This document shows, piece by piece, positions 35,331 to 46,053 of a stretch of 64,000 nt of DNA. Each line of letters opens with the position of its first letter. Within the stretch, counting starts at the first letter, position 1. Made by a program: the position numbers and the translations under genes. This DNA comes from Rhodocollybia butyracea. Taxonomy: Eukaryota; Basidiomycota; Agaricomycetes; Agaricales; Omphalotaceae. The notes under the pieces were generated by a model, which was not told the origin of the DNA, searched no databases, and saw only the letters and a program-made list of their open reading frames with translations. The stretch lies in contig JADNRY010000002.1 in assembly GCA_015501585.1 (NCBI GenBank), positions 1 to 64,000 on the forward strand, in the 5' to 3' direction.

Positions 35331-35541
35331 ACCCAAACCTGCGCCTTGCTAGCTATTGGTGTACGAAACACCGCCTGTTTATTGTGCCTCAATACTTAAT
35401 CGCTCTAATCATTAAAAAAGAAATCAATAACTGTAATACTGTATGTACTCACTCGTTTATGCACCGTACCCAATATGATTGTAACTTGATCGTAACTTGT
35501 ACTTGAATGCAGAGCTCGTTGAGAAGTACTAATGGTATCGT

Positions 35542-37035
35542 TTATTCCAACATACTAAGTAACTCGTCTACTGTAGAATATAGACCTAAGCGTCGAGAAA
35601 CAGCTGTTGCCTTGTCCTGCATCATCTGGCGATAGCGAGCAGGGTCTGCCTTCTTTAAGTTATCCTCTGTCAAACATCCGTTCTCAACCCAACGGAATAT
35701 TGCTCCAGCGGTGTACTGAGTGAATGACGTTCGAACGTCACCTTCTGCAACCGGGGTGTTCGAGTGAGTGATGACGGCGGAGGGGATTAGAATGGTGGAT
35801 GCATGGGGAAAGTCGATAACGAGCTTCAACTCCCACAGAATGAGCTGCGCGCTTTGTGTTGCATCGAAATTCCCCAGTGCTGTAATGGCGCACCAGCCGA
35901 AAGTCCAGTTCTGGAAATCCCGGTGCTTGAATGTCCATACGTTTCCTCCAAAGTTAAACGCAGCAGCGCCAAAAACTCCACCCGGGAAGTTGTTCCGGAG
36001 ACTAGGCATCTTCTCCCACATGGTCTTCATTGTATTTTCGTACACCTCGTAGACCCTCGGGGCCCAAAGAGAAAACGCTGCTATTGAGAATGAATACCCA
36101 AATATGAGAGATACAGAAAAACTTACCGTTCTGATACATCGCCATCCTACGCACAGACTTGCGGCCAACAAGGCGCTCCAAAACTTCCGTCATATTCTTT
36201 GGATCCAGCTGGACGGGATGGGGGTTGCCCATACCCATGCTAGCCCCGCAATTGAAGGCCGGGAACCAACCCCGCGCACTGGCACCTTCGGGCGAGGTCG
36301 CCTCTAGTCCAGCTTCTCTACCTTCTCGCATCATCTCTTCAAATGCATCGCTAAGCTCAGAAGCATAGCCGGAGCCAGGTTGACCTGCAAGAACCCCAAC
36401 AATACGGCCAAAGCAATCAATGAGGGGAAACGGAGTACTAGGTAATTGGGGCTAATTAGAAAAATAACAGACAAATGGCAACAGATTGGCGTACATTCCA
36501 TCCCACTTGATATGCTGAAATCCCCGCTGAAGAAGTTCAGTCAGAGAATAAGTCCGACGCATATCTGCTTTGGAACCCCGTTGCTTTTTGGTCCCTGGTT
36601 TCGCGGTGTGGGCCCCCAGAGCAGCGTCGAAGTCGGCGGCGTTTAGATCGACTTCGATAGCGTTACCCTCTGACAGGACATTTGCAAGGGTTCGTTTTGA
36701 AGGCCCTGAGGCCGGAAGTTCTTCCTCTGCTTTTCGTTTTCGGTCCCCCGTCGCTTGGAGTTGCGAAGGGATTGAACGGCGGGATTGGGCTTTGAACAGG
36801 GGCAGGAGGGGAGGGGAGGAGTTTTGGGCTTCTTATAAAAGAGGGGTTGGAGTAAGGTGGCGGCTTTTGAAAGTAGGGAAGGGGAGGGCGGAAGTGGCGG
36901 CGGAGTAGAGAGAATATCCGAAGCAGGTTCTAAGTAGGAGTAGGGAAGCTGTGCTTGTAACGCTGCGTGTTCTCGAGCCCGTCGGTTAGCAGTCTGGCGG
37001 CGGCGTTTATCGCGGCGTCGGGAATTATTGCGCAT
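35542..37035 (-). CDS. TET/JBP-family 2-oxoglutarate/Fe(II) dioxygenase, MULE cargo
   Basis: The C-terminal exon (35542-36080) has the full double-stranded beta-helix signature: FKHRDFQNW with the first metal His (35923-35925) and Asp (35917-35919), and THSNTPV with the second His (35764-35766), followed 11 residues later by the Arg (35731-35733) expected to bind 2-oxoglutarate, in RTSFTQYTAGAIFRW. A 46-bp intron (36081-36126) leads to an exon with FNCGASMGMGNPHPV. A further intron (about 36391-36446) leads to RGFQHIKWDG, which joins to TPFPLIDCFGRIVG as in agaric relatives. The N-terminus is Arg/Lys-rich (RRRDKRRRQ). Frame is unclear at about 36730-36850. Fungal TET/JBP enzymes oxidise 5-methylcytosine or related bases in DNA, so a nuclear role acting on methylated transposon or host DNA is the natural hypothesis. 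Confidence 0.85.
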
Positions 37036-37903
37036 TTGAACCCCGTCCCCTCGTCTACCCCCAAATCGTCTTCTTCGTCAATTCCTAGGTCCCTGCCTAT
37101 AGGAATCTGAGGTGCATCTGCTATAGATGCTTGAGTAAGTGCCAGAAAGTCGAATCCAGGAGGGGCACTAAGGGTTGAACTCGCTGCAGAGTCTAGCGTC
37201 AATTCGGGTGGCTCTGGGAACCGCATTCTGTTGCTTACCGCGTTATTTAATAGGTAGATCATGTATTAAAATTATCCGTGTCTAGAAGAGGGTATAACTC
37301 TAATCAGCCTGTCAATCCTGGAGAAAAGGGAAGGAAGATACGCTGGAAGCCCCAAGCTTAACTTTTAGACTGGAGGACGCAGTTAGGTCCGATAGGGTCC
37401 GAACCAGTAGCCCTGCATCCTTAACAGCCTATCATAAAGCTCACAGGGCTTCCTAGGCGCGTCCTTACGCGTCGAATGTTACCCCGTCCACCCCAGAGGG
37501 GATCCAGAACTGAAGTTCCGATTCGCCGCTCTGAGGCTTCTGGGGTTTATTCATATGCGCTGAAATAAAGAGGAATATGGGCAGAGACTTACCTTAAGCT
37601 AACCGTACTAAGTTCCAGCGTTATCAGTCGTTGTAGTTGGTAGAAGAAAGGTAGTCAACGGAATCTAGCGCCTTGTTACGCGCCCACGTGATGGGCGCTA
37701 ATTCAATCACCATTATTCATTGACCGCCTCCTCCTCCACTCACAGTCCAGAAAGGACCAAATACTCGGACTGGAGAAGGATGAAATGCGCTTTTAATAGG
37801 TCAGCTTGTGCTGTTTTCTACGATTCAAATTGAGGAGACAAGCTACTTGTGAGTTACGCCGTAGTTTATAAGTAGTCTGAAGGCGTTGTCCTATACAGAT
37901 AAA
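37036..37903. other. Spacer inside the MULE, possible upstream exon
   Basis: A minus-strand frame (36930-37262) with an acidic GIDEEDDLGVDEG segment overlaps the start of the TET/JBP gene and may be its real first exon. From about 37270 to 37900 I see no gene; this is the region between the TET/JBP start and the transposase stop. Confidence 0.4.
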
Positions 37904-40900
37904 CTAATGTATCCCCCTTGAGATCTTCCGTATCTGCTTCATCTCCGGAGATGGAGCCCGAAGAATAGGACCGGATTGTGCACGAACGAGCTTCCGGGAC
38001 TTGATTCTGGGAATGGGATCGTTCTGCTGCTGCGGTGAAGCTGGAACGGAGGAAGGCGCTGGGTCAGAGGCTTTCGTGTCTGCAACAAGTAACTTAGACA
38101 GCGCGGAGGATAGAGAATCTAGCGTATGTATGAACTCCATTATCTCAGGGGTTTCACTGAGATCGGAAGCTCCTGCCAATGTGCTTTCCATTCCGTATAG
38201 TCGAGGAAGAAGGGACCTAGCTTCGTGTGTTATAAGATTACGGATCTGTGCATTAATCGAGGCTTTTTGTCCTTCATGAAGATTTGCAGGCTAGAAGGGA
38301 TCAGGATTAAATTCGTATTCGTTATAGGAATGAGCTGAACAAACCAAATCAAGGGGTTCAGAACCGCCCGTATCCAATGTATCAAAATCGCTATCACTGC
38401 CCTGCTCACTGTCGGGCTCATGATCGAGTTCACCACCTAACACGCTCATATCACCTCCAAGTGCTTGCAGAGCTCGCCAAGCAGATACATCGACTGTTTC
38501 CACAGGCAGAGGTAGCGGAAGTACCGCCTCAAGTGAGGGAGTAGACTCTCTAGGAGGTTCTGTGCGCTGTTTTATTCCTTGGGCGATTGCAAGAGTTGTC
38601 GGATAGCACAGCGGAGCGCATAATCCCTGGGCCACCCATGTCTCGATAGAAGTTCGAAACGCACGCAAGTGTTTACAAGCTCCCCCGCGACTGTAGAAAT
38701 CCGGACAGTTGCAGGATCCATTTCCGTTTCGATAGAGCTTGACCTCGTAGGGAGAAATGCCTGGTGTAGAGGAACTACAAAGGCAGGAGAATACATCCTT
38801 TTCGGGCGTGACAACTAGACCATGAAACCTGTTTGTTCTAATAATCTCTTTTGCTTGTATATCCGTGCGGTATCTGCTGGCCACCAGCACACACTTCGGA
38901 GAACTCAGGAACGTTCTTCCTTGGACTCAGCCAACTTCTTTTGTAAGTCTAAGAGATTGTGACCCCCAGCAGCCACGGAAAAGCGTTCATTAAGGAAACG
39001 ACGATGTTCCCGTAGGAGACGACGGTGGTTGTATATTTGAGGGAGGATTTGTGTGATTAGAAGGAAGATAAGGATATCGAACCGAAGACGGTGGCCAGAG
39101 TGTACGTGCTGTTGAATATATTTTCTCTTTAGAACTGCGTTGAATGATTCAAGGTGATTAGTAGTAGGGATGATGCCCTCGACTGGGATTCCTATTGCGG
39201 CTGCAGCGGTTAACCGACCCCACTCAGACCAGCTCTGCCAGAGTGCAAGGCTCATCCAGTTAGCGTCAAGGTAATTGAGGTGGGCAAGGCCACCCTCTGC
39301 TGCCAGCTTTGCTGTGTTATTCGTGAGTAGGCCAGTCAGGTACTCGCGTTGATTTGCAATTAAAGTAGTAGCACTAGAGTGCTCTACCGTCAAGATAAGC
39401 CTTAAAATCATACGTTAATAAAAATAGATGAGGGTAGAACTGCACGAACTTGGTCTCAAGAGTAAAGAGATTATTATTGACTTTATTACCCCACGAACCA
39501 ATGGATTCCGATACTTTGATCTTTACTGCCTTTTTGCGATGATTTGTCCAGCACTGTCGAAGATGGAACTTGCAAAGGAGGAGAATGATTGAAGCCCACA
39601 CGTTCAAGAGAGCCCCGCGCTCCTTTGTATCCATATCCGTGATACACGAGCGAGGCTCAAATGCACCATACCTGCGAACGATATCGGCCTTCCAAGTGGC
39701 CAGGAGCTTGGTAAGTATTACTGTATTGTACGATGCATGAGTCGCTTTGGCACCTGTGGACGCTGAGAATAGAAAAAATGCAATTGGAAGGCCCTTGCGA
39801 TCTTCGTCAATAGCCAATGCAATAAATAGCAAGAGTCGGGAACTGCATACGCCAAACGTACCATCCAACACCATTTGAGAGTGGTGAGCATACTTGTGAG
39901 CCGCTTCACACATCTCTGGAGTGGATATGCAGACCTCGAAACGGTCGCCGCGCTCTGCACGTTGGGAATAGTGGAAAACAGCTTCTGAGATCTCTGACCT
40001 GAAGTTTGGGCTATGAGGATTGAGCCAATCGTCCACGTTATACTGCGGAAGTTCCCGAGTATCAACTCCTAGTCCTTTGGCAGCCTTGCGATAGAGAGAG
40101 GAATGGTCCGTCGGGAGGAATATGTAACGAACATTAGCGGTGGTGGGGTTGTAAGTCTTCATGTCTCGATACAGCTTGGTATTAATCATCTCTTGATTCT
40201 TTTCCTGAATTGCAGTTATACTGAAACAAATAAGCTGAACGATTGAGCCCATGAAGTTGAATTTACCTTGCACCATTACGGAGCTGTTCAAGAGCAACTT
40301 CGTATACGTGTTCATGAAGCGGAACCGGAGGGCGACGTTCAAGAACAGCGTTTTGGCAAGCTGCGTTATGATCAAGTATCCCCGCAATCCAGCTGATACT
40401 GCCGCCATCGTGCTCGATGATTTCTACATGGGCAAGACAGCTTGTGAACGGATAAGGCGTAGAGCGTTCCCAGTCCTCTTTGTATTGACTGACACCTTTA
40501 CGCTCTTCCAGTTTCTGTCTAGATATATGGTCGTATCCGCAACGGCTGATATATGATTAGTATAAGTAAGTAACTGAAGTGGTGTACAAACCATTGAAAC
40601 AAAGTACGCTTTCGCGTGTTATTAGACCATTTTACTGAATGTCGAATGCTCCATCGCGTGGTAAGATCTTTGCGAGCATCTGAATCTAGCCCGAGTTCTT
40701 GTAGTTTCTTCAGGGCCTTCTGTTGCTGCAGTTGATCAAGCGAATATTCTTCTGAGAAGTGACGGAACGAGGCGTAGGTATTTTCGATGGCAGTTTTTTG
40801 CGCTTCGTTAATGCACAGTCTGGTTATTAAAACCTGGGGAAGTCTTGGGCGGAGTTTCTCTCTCAAAAACTTAGTGAACGTACATGCTTGTTTGTCGCCG

Positions 40901-41254
40901 GAATTATCGGGATCTTGAACAACGAGGAGTCAAAGGGGGTTATGGTTTGGACGAAAGGCTGTTTATTCTGTTTATACCATTTGTAACGTAGTATCTAGGA
41001 ATGCACTTACTGATGGAGCACGAAGGTCTTGAAGTGAAAAGGAACGGCGGGGAGATGTAGGAGTACTGTCTGACCGGGACCGTTTCAATGAAGCCTGCGT
41101 GCTCAAGTTAGTCGTTGAAAAAATGCTATAGATGGGCAGCACTGACGGGGTTCAGAAACGGGCTAGGTTCTTCGATTGAAAACATTGCCGTATTATTGAC
41201 AAACGGCGAGAGCTCCGCTGGATCTATGTGCGTAAAATTAGTACCTAGAGCCAT
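37904..41254 (-). pseudogene. MULE transposase with SWIM zinc finger, two apparent frameshifts
   Basis: Exons: 41147-41254 (MALGTNFTHIDP), 41011-41094, 40592-40958, 40267-40545, 39450-40220, about 38905-39400, 38345-38904 and 37904-38290. A CRCGYDH...CLAHVEI zinc-binding module in exon 4 precedes the DDE core. The core has the first Asp in LDGTFG, the second in ITDMDTKERGALLNVW, the MULE signature CKFHLRQCW, and the Glu in TTNHLESFN. The SWIM finger is CNCPDFYSRGGACKHL near 38680-38720. Two places need one extra base to keep the frame: the T5 run at 40865-40869 and the bases around 38907. Either the gene is dead, or the sequence has homopolymer errors. Family role: binds the terminal repeats and moves the element by cut and paste. 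Confidence 0.85.
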
Positions 41255-41644
41255 GGTACGGGCAGCATTTCGTTGTGTTTATCGCGGTTGAAGCTCAGAT
41301 TAGTTCTTGATTCCCCATCGTTGTTCTTGCACTCATGACCGCGCTCAATTCGGCCAGTGGTTGCAGATTTAAAAGCAATACGTAGATTAAGTAGGAGAAA
41401 AGAATGCTTTTGTATTCATTTGCCCCGGAGCTCTCGCAGATAGTGAGCGATCTTGACCCAGTGTTATATTTAAAGCTTGACATGAACCAGACGAAGGTTG
41501 TTGTGACATCGGAGCCAAGATACTTGCACTAGAGTAGAAGAGTGCTATGGATATCACATCACTGCCAATTTGGGAATGAAGATTACTGATTTTGAAACGA
41601 AGATCACCAATTCGGATGGCGAGTCCGAGTTCACGTTGCTTTCT

Positions 41645-41772
41645 ATCTATCTTATCTATTTATCTTATCTGTCACCTGCTCTTGCGAAAGTATTACACAC
41701 GCCTTTAGTAAATAACATTACCCTATCGCTTACGCGCTACGCTTTACGAAGTTTTGTGCGGGCGCGATTTCC
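41645..41772 (-). repeat. Right terminal inverted repeat of the MULE
   Basis: Reverse complement of the left end, with ACACGCCTTTAGTAAATAAC and CTATCGCTTACGCG blocks. It ends TTTCC at 41772. Confidence 0.88.
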
Positions 41773-41781
41773 ACGTTGTTT
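41773..41781. repeat. Target-site duplication, right
   Basis: ACGTTGTTT, identical to 33564-33572. Confidence 0.9.
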
Positions 41782-41802
41782 TAGCCGCCGCCGCTGTTTC
41801 CC

Positions 41803-42321
41803 GCAAATGCAGTCCCCACAAGCTTTACATAAGCATTGCATAACGCTCTCACAGCAATTAGCCGATATATTTGGGCTACATCTGGAGCAAAAAGTACTGC
41901 TTTAGTATAGCGGTTTTCGCGGCACCCTTGTTGTAATAAGCTTGAGGCTCGCTGTTCAATTCTCGCTTTTGGCAACTTTTTTTCTCCGTTATACAACTTT
42001 GCTAGCTAGCCGCTAGCGTTAGGTTAAGTTAGGTCAGGTTAGGCGTTAGGGTTTTTACGCCCGCGCGCAGCGCGGGTTGTTTAGGGTTCAGGGCTGGGTC
42101 AGTTAGGGTTCGGGGTTGGTTGGTTAGGGTTCGGGGCTAGGTTTAGGGTTAGGCGGGGGTCCGGGGGCAGCGCCCCCGCTTTAGCATTAGGGTTGAGAAT
42201 ATATACCAGGCCAGAGGCCTCTCAGTTTAGATTAACAGCCTGAGTGTGCAATTAAGCGCCAGGATCATAGCCACGGATTGTTATGTAACGCTTATGTAAA
42301 GTTTGTGGGGACTGCGTTCGC
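41803..42321. mobile_element. 519-bp non-autonomous element with telomere-like repeats
   Basis: Inverted ends of about 42 bp (left GCAAATGCAGTCCCCACAA, right as complement GCGAACGCAGTCCCCACAA, each followed by a CTTTACATAAGC-like block). A perfect 9-bp duplication CTGTTTCCC (41794-41802 and 42322-42330) flanks it. It has no gene. The 9-bp duplication fits a Mutator-like origin, but the ends differ from those of the 8.2-kb element. Confidence 0.82.
42015..42200 (+). repeat. Degenerate telomere-like repeats inside the 519-bp element
   Basis: At least six TTAGGG hexamers and several TTAGG or TCAGG variants, mixed with GGGGTT and a GC-rich palindrome (GGGGGCAGCGCCCCC). It is internal to a transposon, so it is not a present telomere. 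Confidence 0.8.
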
Positions 42322-42707
42322 CTGTTTCCCTTGTATAACTTGACACTACGCCAGCGTCAAAAAATATCGGGCGAAATTATTGCCAAAATTATTGTTGTAA
42401 TTGCTTACCTTTTTCGATAAAGATTTCGCGTGTAAATCTTTGATAATTTCGGCTGAAAAATATACTGTAATTGATTATGTTTTTCAATCCGAATTTCACC
42501 AGTAATCTGTTATCTATTTTGTCCGAAAAAGATAATGAAATTCCTTATCTATTTCATTAAAAATTTTGCTCGAAATTATTACAAGGTAATAACTGGCCAA
42601 GAACTGGGAGGCTTGGTCATGTGATGCATCTGACAATATTTTAGGTGAATGTGAGAGCAGAACTGGACAGAGGTGTAGCAATTTTATGTCTGGGTGTGAC
42701 TAGTGCA

Positions 42708-42712
42708 GCCAT
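42708..42712. repeat. 5-bp target duplication, left
   Basis: GCCAT, repeated at 46054-46058 after the other LTR. Confidence 0.85.
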
Positions 42713-42965
42713 TATAACGCGCCCTATGGGCAAAGTCCTTAAGAACACCGGTGAACACGACAAATAGGATACTATTGTGTGTACGACGGTGTAAAAGACT
42801 AACTAGACTCTTAAGTAATCGTACGATACTTATAGTAACGGATTTATTATATAATTAATAATAAATAGAAAGATAAGATAGACCATTCGGTCTATCGGCG
42901 GTGTCTAGGATGACCATATTGCCGGATACGGTCAGTGGTGATTATGGAGAGGCAGAGGCGTTACA
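42713..42965 (-). repeat. LTR (3' LTR of the minus-strand element)
   Basis: 253 bp, differing from the other LTR at only about ten positions, so the insertion is fairly recent. Confidence 0.9.
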
Positions 42966-43373
42966 CCCTCCCCCACCAGATTAACATCAGGGATGTGAAT
43001 CGAAAATGGTAATGACATCATCACCATCCAAACCATTTCTAATTTGGTTTAACATAGAATGATCCCGCATCAAGTACGGGATTTAATTGATGCGGCGCAT
43101 CAGATTTTCGGACTTGTCCGAATCAAATGATAGTGGGGCGTACCACTAGAGTATGATTTGATTCGGAAATGTCCGAATGTTCAACACGCAGACTCGGAAG
43201 TTTCCGAGTATTGCTTAATGAGGATTCTCAGTGAGAATCCGGGCTGAGGATAAGTAGTGATGCCCAGGTAAGGCATATTACCTGGGTGTCGGAATAAACC
43301 AATAAATCATTTGGAAGGTTTATCCTTTCCGATACTTAAGGAGGTGTCCTCCTCGATTGGCTCAAGAACATTT

Positions 43374-43990
43374 TTAATGTTCTCGGTGTTCTGATGATTC
43401 AAGTTCATTGTCTCTATTCCTAGAAGAGACATAATATTTAGTGAGGGCCGTGTGGTCCTCAATGCGTGTGATGGCTCTGACCATCACTTCTAATTTGGCA
43501 TACTCCGGAACGATCCCCTCGTTCGTGAGTTGCCTGATAATATTGAAGGGTAATCCCTCAATGAACCGTTTCCGCATTGTTGCATCATCCGGTGTTTGGA
43601 GCATCCGTGATGCCCATTGTGTAAGTGAGGAATAATAATCCCTCACACCCGTATCGGGTGAATACTCAATAAGGTCAAACTGCCGTGCAGCTTGATGAAT
43701 GGTCGTTGCTTGGATGCAACGATCAAAGACACCAATGATTGCACCTTCAAATGTCCACTTAAGGACAGTGCGGTGTATACCAGCGACTTCGTCATTATAC
43801 CAGTCAAGGGCTTTGCCCTGTAGAAACATGCCAAGCACGGCAGTCCGTGTAGCATCGTAATTGTCACCGCACATGCGGTTGACTACCATCCATTGGAGAA
43901 GTGACATTAGCCACCGCTCAAAGACATCGACATCCGGAGATCCATCATAGACCTCCGGAGATGGAACTTTAAGAGCTTTACGGCTCTCAA
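43374..43990 (-). CDS. Retrotransposon Gag core domain
   Basis: The frame 43374-43907 extends upstream to about 43990 without a stop (KVPSPEVYDGSPDVDVFERW). It has the layout of the retrotransposon Gag family: FLQGKALDWYND, then a helix with IGVFDRCIQ, then YYSSLTQWASRM. It ends at a stop after SSEHREH with no zinc knuckle and no pol frame behind it. A stop codon separates it from the upstream Gag-like frame. It would form particle shells if translated. Confidence 0.65.
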
Positions 43991-44093
43991 TGGGAGGGAT
44001 AGGATTCCCTACCTTATCTCAAATTTGTTAACGGTACACTTTGTGTACCTTGTGTTTCCATCGGGAACGACGTTCGTCGTCACCTGTTGTTTC

Positions 44094-45632
44094 TCACATC
44101 TTAGATGCAAGCAAGCGCAGTAATTTACGCTGCTCATTTTTAGTAATTTTACCCTTGCGGGTAGCAAATTTGTCTAGCCAAGAGGCATTAGACAATGAGT
44201 CAGTATTTGACTCAGTGTCACTTGGGTCTGATGATTCATCTGACCATGGGCTGCGTTTGCGGCCTTTGGATTTAGCACTCTTGTGCTTCCTCCCCCCTTC
44301 ACGGGATTTTTTGCTAGGCGCTTTCGCTCCGGCATTATTGCTTGGTCCTGGAAAGGACTCAGCGGGTGGAATGTAAAATCGATCCCAGATTTCTCTGGGA
44401 GTAGTCAATTTATCAACGGGTATTCCGTCGACATTATATCCCACCATTTGGTCGGGAAGCCCAGATGGTGTGAATCCAAAATCTCGGAGACTGGTGTTAT
44501 GTTGGCGTTGAATCGCTATGCGACTCATCCAATCTTTAGCTACTCCCAATGGAAGCGGCTGTGGTTGCAACTCGGCCGATACCGTTGGTACTGGCATTGA
44601 ACTTGGCTCTGGCGCATTGCTGGGCGGCAATTTGGGCAGTCTTACGGTAGTGTGTACTACCGGAGGGGCAACACTTTGTGTTGCTGGGGCGATGGATATG
44701 GTAGTAGGAACTACCGGAAGGGTACCATGTTGCGGTCCGTTACTGGAATGATTTCCAGTAGTGTTTGGTACAACTACTGGAGGTGTAATAATATTGGGTA
44801 CCATTGGCGCCCTTGCAGTAGGGAAGTACATTGTACTTTCCTGTGGTGGTATCGCTACTACCTGATTGAAGTTACGAGGTAACTTCGGTTCACTTTTAAT
44901 ATTCACCGCGCTTTGTGGTGAGCAAGATTTGGTCACCGGTAATGGCCTGGGACCTTGCAGTGTCAGAGACGCTGCCTCCGCATTGGGACTCTGTCTCATG
45001 CGGGATGTGTAGATGGGTGTCGGTATAGTTACTGACACTGGTGCGTATTCCTGTCGGAATACAGGAACATGACGGGGTGACTTGGTCATCCCTTGTGAAT
45101 ACTGTTTGTCCAACAGTGATTGTTGGACTGACGGTGCCTTGGGCACAGTCTCACGCCATTGGCGTACCGAGTTGTTTGTCTCGGTATGAATATATGGTGT
45201 TGCGTTGTGCAATACCGGTGGTGTGACAGCAGGCCGTCTCGGTGTGGGTGCAGCAATAGTGATTCTATTGCTGTTTCTCGATGAAGAAGATCTTTCTTCA
45301 TTAGATCGGATGCTAGATGCATCCCATTTCTCAGTTATATTGAGAATATGATTGAGTACTTGCGTACTCTTGTCGAGTGATGCCGCTACATCTCGTAGCG
45401 CAGAAGAAATCTCACTTAAACCCTCTCGGGTTGGCTGTTTCTTACGAATAGTCATAGACTGTTCATTAGGTGGACTCTTGTCCTGCCTGTAGTGCTGTCC
45501 TTCAGACGCACGTACGGAATGAGTCGCTGATGCGACTGAATAGATTGATTGTGGTGACACGTCACCATGAATGGAAGGTGCGCGATCGCGCACGCTCCGA
45601 TATGACTTCTCTGATTGATTTCGAGAGGTCAT
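44094..45632 (-). CDS. Gag-like N-terminal protein of the LTR element
   Basis: One frame of 512 residues from ATG 45630-45632 to TAG 44094-44096. It is rich in Ser, Thr, Pro and Val, with a helix (EISSALRDVAASLDKST) near residue 75, a long low-complexity Pro/Val middle and a basic C-terminus (KKSREGGRKHKSAKSKGRKR). It matches no enzyme motif. Its position between the 5' LTR and the Gag core suggests the N-terminal part of Gag, now split from the core by stop codons, or a separate structural protein. Many short perfect hairpins lie inside this frame. Confidence 0.6.
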   Translation of the reverse strand: MTSRNQSEKSYRSVRDRAPSIHGDVSPQSIYSVASATHSVRASEGQHYRQDKSPPNEQSMTIRKKQPTREGLSEISSALRDVAASLDKSTQVLNHILNITEKWDASSIRSNEERSSSSRNSNRITIAAPTPRRPAVTPPVLHNATPYIHTETNNSVRQWRETVPKAPSVQQSLLDKQYSQGMTKSPRHVPVFRQEYAPVSVTIPTPIYTSRMRQSPNAEAASLTLQGPRPLPVTKSCSPQSAVNIKSEPKLPRNFNQVVAIPPQESTMYFPTARAPMVPNIITPPVVVPNTTGNHSSNGPQHGTLPVVPTTISIAPATQSVAPPVVHTTVRLPKLPPSNAPEPSSMPVPTVSAELQPQPLPLGVAKDWMSRIAIQRQHNTSLRDFGFTPSGLPDQMVGYNVDGIPVDKLTTPREIWDRFYIPPAESFPGPSNNAGAKAPSKKSREGGRKHKSAKSKGRKRSPWSDESSDPSDTESNTDSLSNASWLDKFATRKGKITKNEQRKLLRLLASKM

Positions 45633-45800
45633 TGAGACAGCAAATGATATAGCGGGACAGAAAATGGAGCGGGTTTTGTATAGCTTGTGATGTGAGTTGG
45701 AATAGTGGTTGTTATACTTGGTAGTATAACTGTTTTTAGCTTGTTAAACTAATAGCTTTGTGTTATTCACACAATAGTAATTTTTTGATGTTCAAAAAAG

Positions 45801-46053
45801 TATAACGCGCCCTATGGGCAAAGTCCTTAAGAACACTGGTGAACACAACAAATAGGATACTATTGTGTGTACAACGGTGTAAAAGACTAACTAGACTCTT
45901 AAGTAATCGTACGATACTTATAGTAACGGATTTATTATATAATTAATAATAAATAGAAAGATAAGATAGACCGTTTGGTCTATCGGCGGTGTCTAGGATG
46001 ACCGTATCGCCAGATACGGTCAGTGGTGATTATGGAGAGGCGGAGGCGTTACA
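45801..46053 (-). repeat. LTR (5' LTR of the minus-strand element)
   Basis: 253 bp, same ends as the partner. Followed by GCCAT at 46054-46058. Confidence 0.9.

Larger units (their letters stand above)
33573..41772. mobile_element. Mutator-like (MULE) transposon, 8.2 kb, with TET/JBP cargo
   Basis: The ends are inverted repeats starting GGAAA (left GGAAAGCGTGGCTGCACA, right as complement GGAAATCGCGCCCGCACA). They stay similar for about 130 bp, including CGTAAGCGATAGGG-like and GCAAGAGCAGGTGACAGA-like blocks. A perfect 9-bp duplication flanks the element, as expected for Mutator-like elements. Inside are an unknown plus-strand gene, a TET/JBP-family gene (minus) and the transposase (minus). 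It is inserted in a duplicated unit of the adenylation/halogenase array. Confidence 0.93.
42713..46053 (-). mobile_element. Gag-only non-autonomous LTR retroelement
   Basis: Two direct 253-bp LTRs (42713-42965 and 45801-46053) flank 2.8 kb. Read on the minus strand the LTRs start TGTAACGCC and end GCGTTATA. A purine tract (complement of CCCTCCCCCACC, 42966-42977) precedes the 3' LTR and a 5-bp duplication flanks the whole. It has Gag-like frames and no protease, reverse transcriptase or integrase, so it must depend on another element. The primer site next to the right LTR is not obvious. Confidence 0.9.

Noticed and set aside
36570..36908. Plus-strand 112-codon frame opposite the TET/JBP gene
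   Set aside because: It is a shadow of the coding minus strand, without motif or introns.
37904..41254. KDZ-type transposase, because of the TET/JBP neighbour
   Set aside because: The CKFHLRQCW signature, the SWIM finger and the 9-bp duplication are those of the Mutator-like superfamily.
42015..42200. A chromosome end or telomere-addition site
   Set aside because: The repeats are degenerate, short and enclosed in a transposon with its own duplication; array sequence continues on both sides.
43081..43290. CRISPR-like array because of repeated short palindromes
   Set aside because: The hairpins differ in sequence and spacing, and this is a eukaryotic retroelement.
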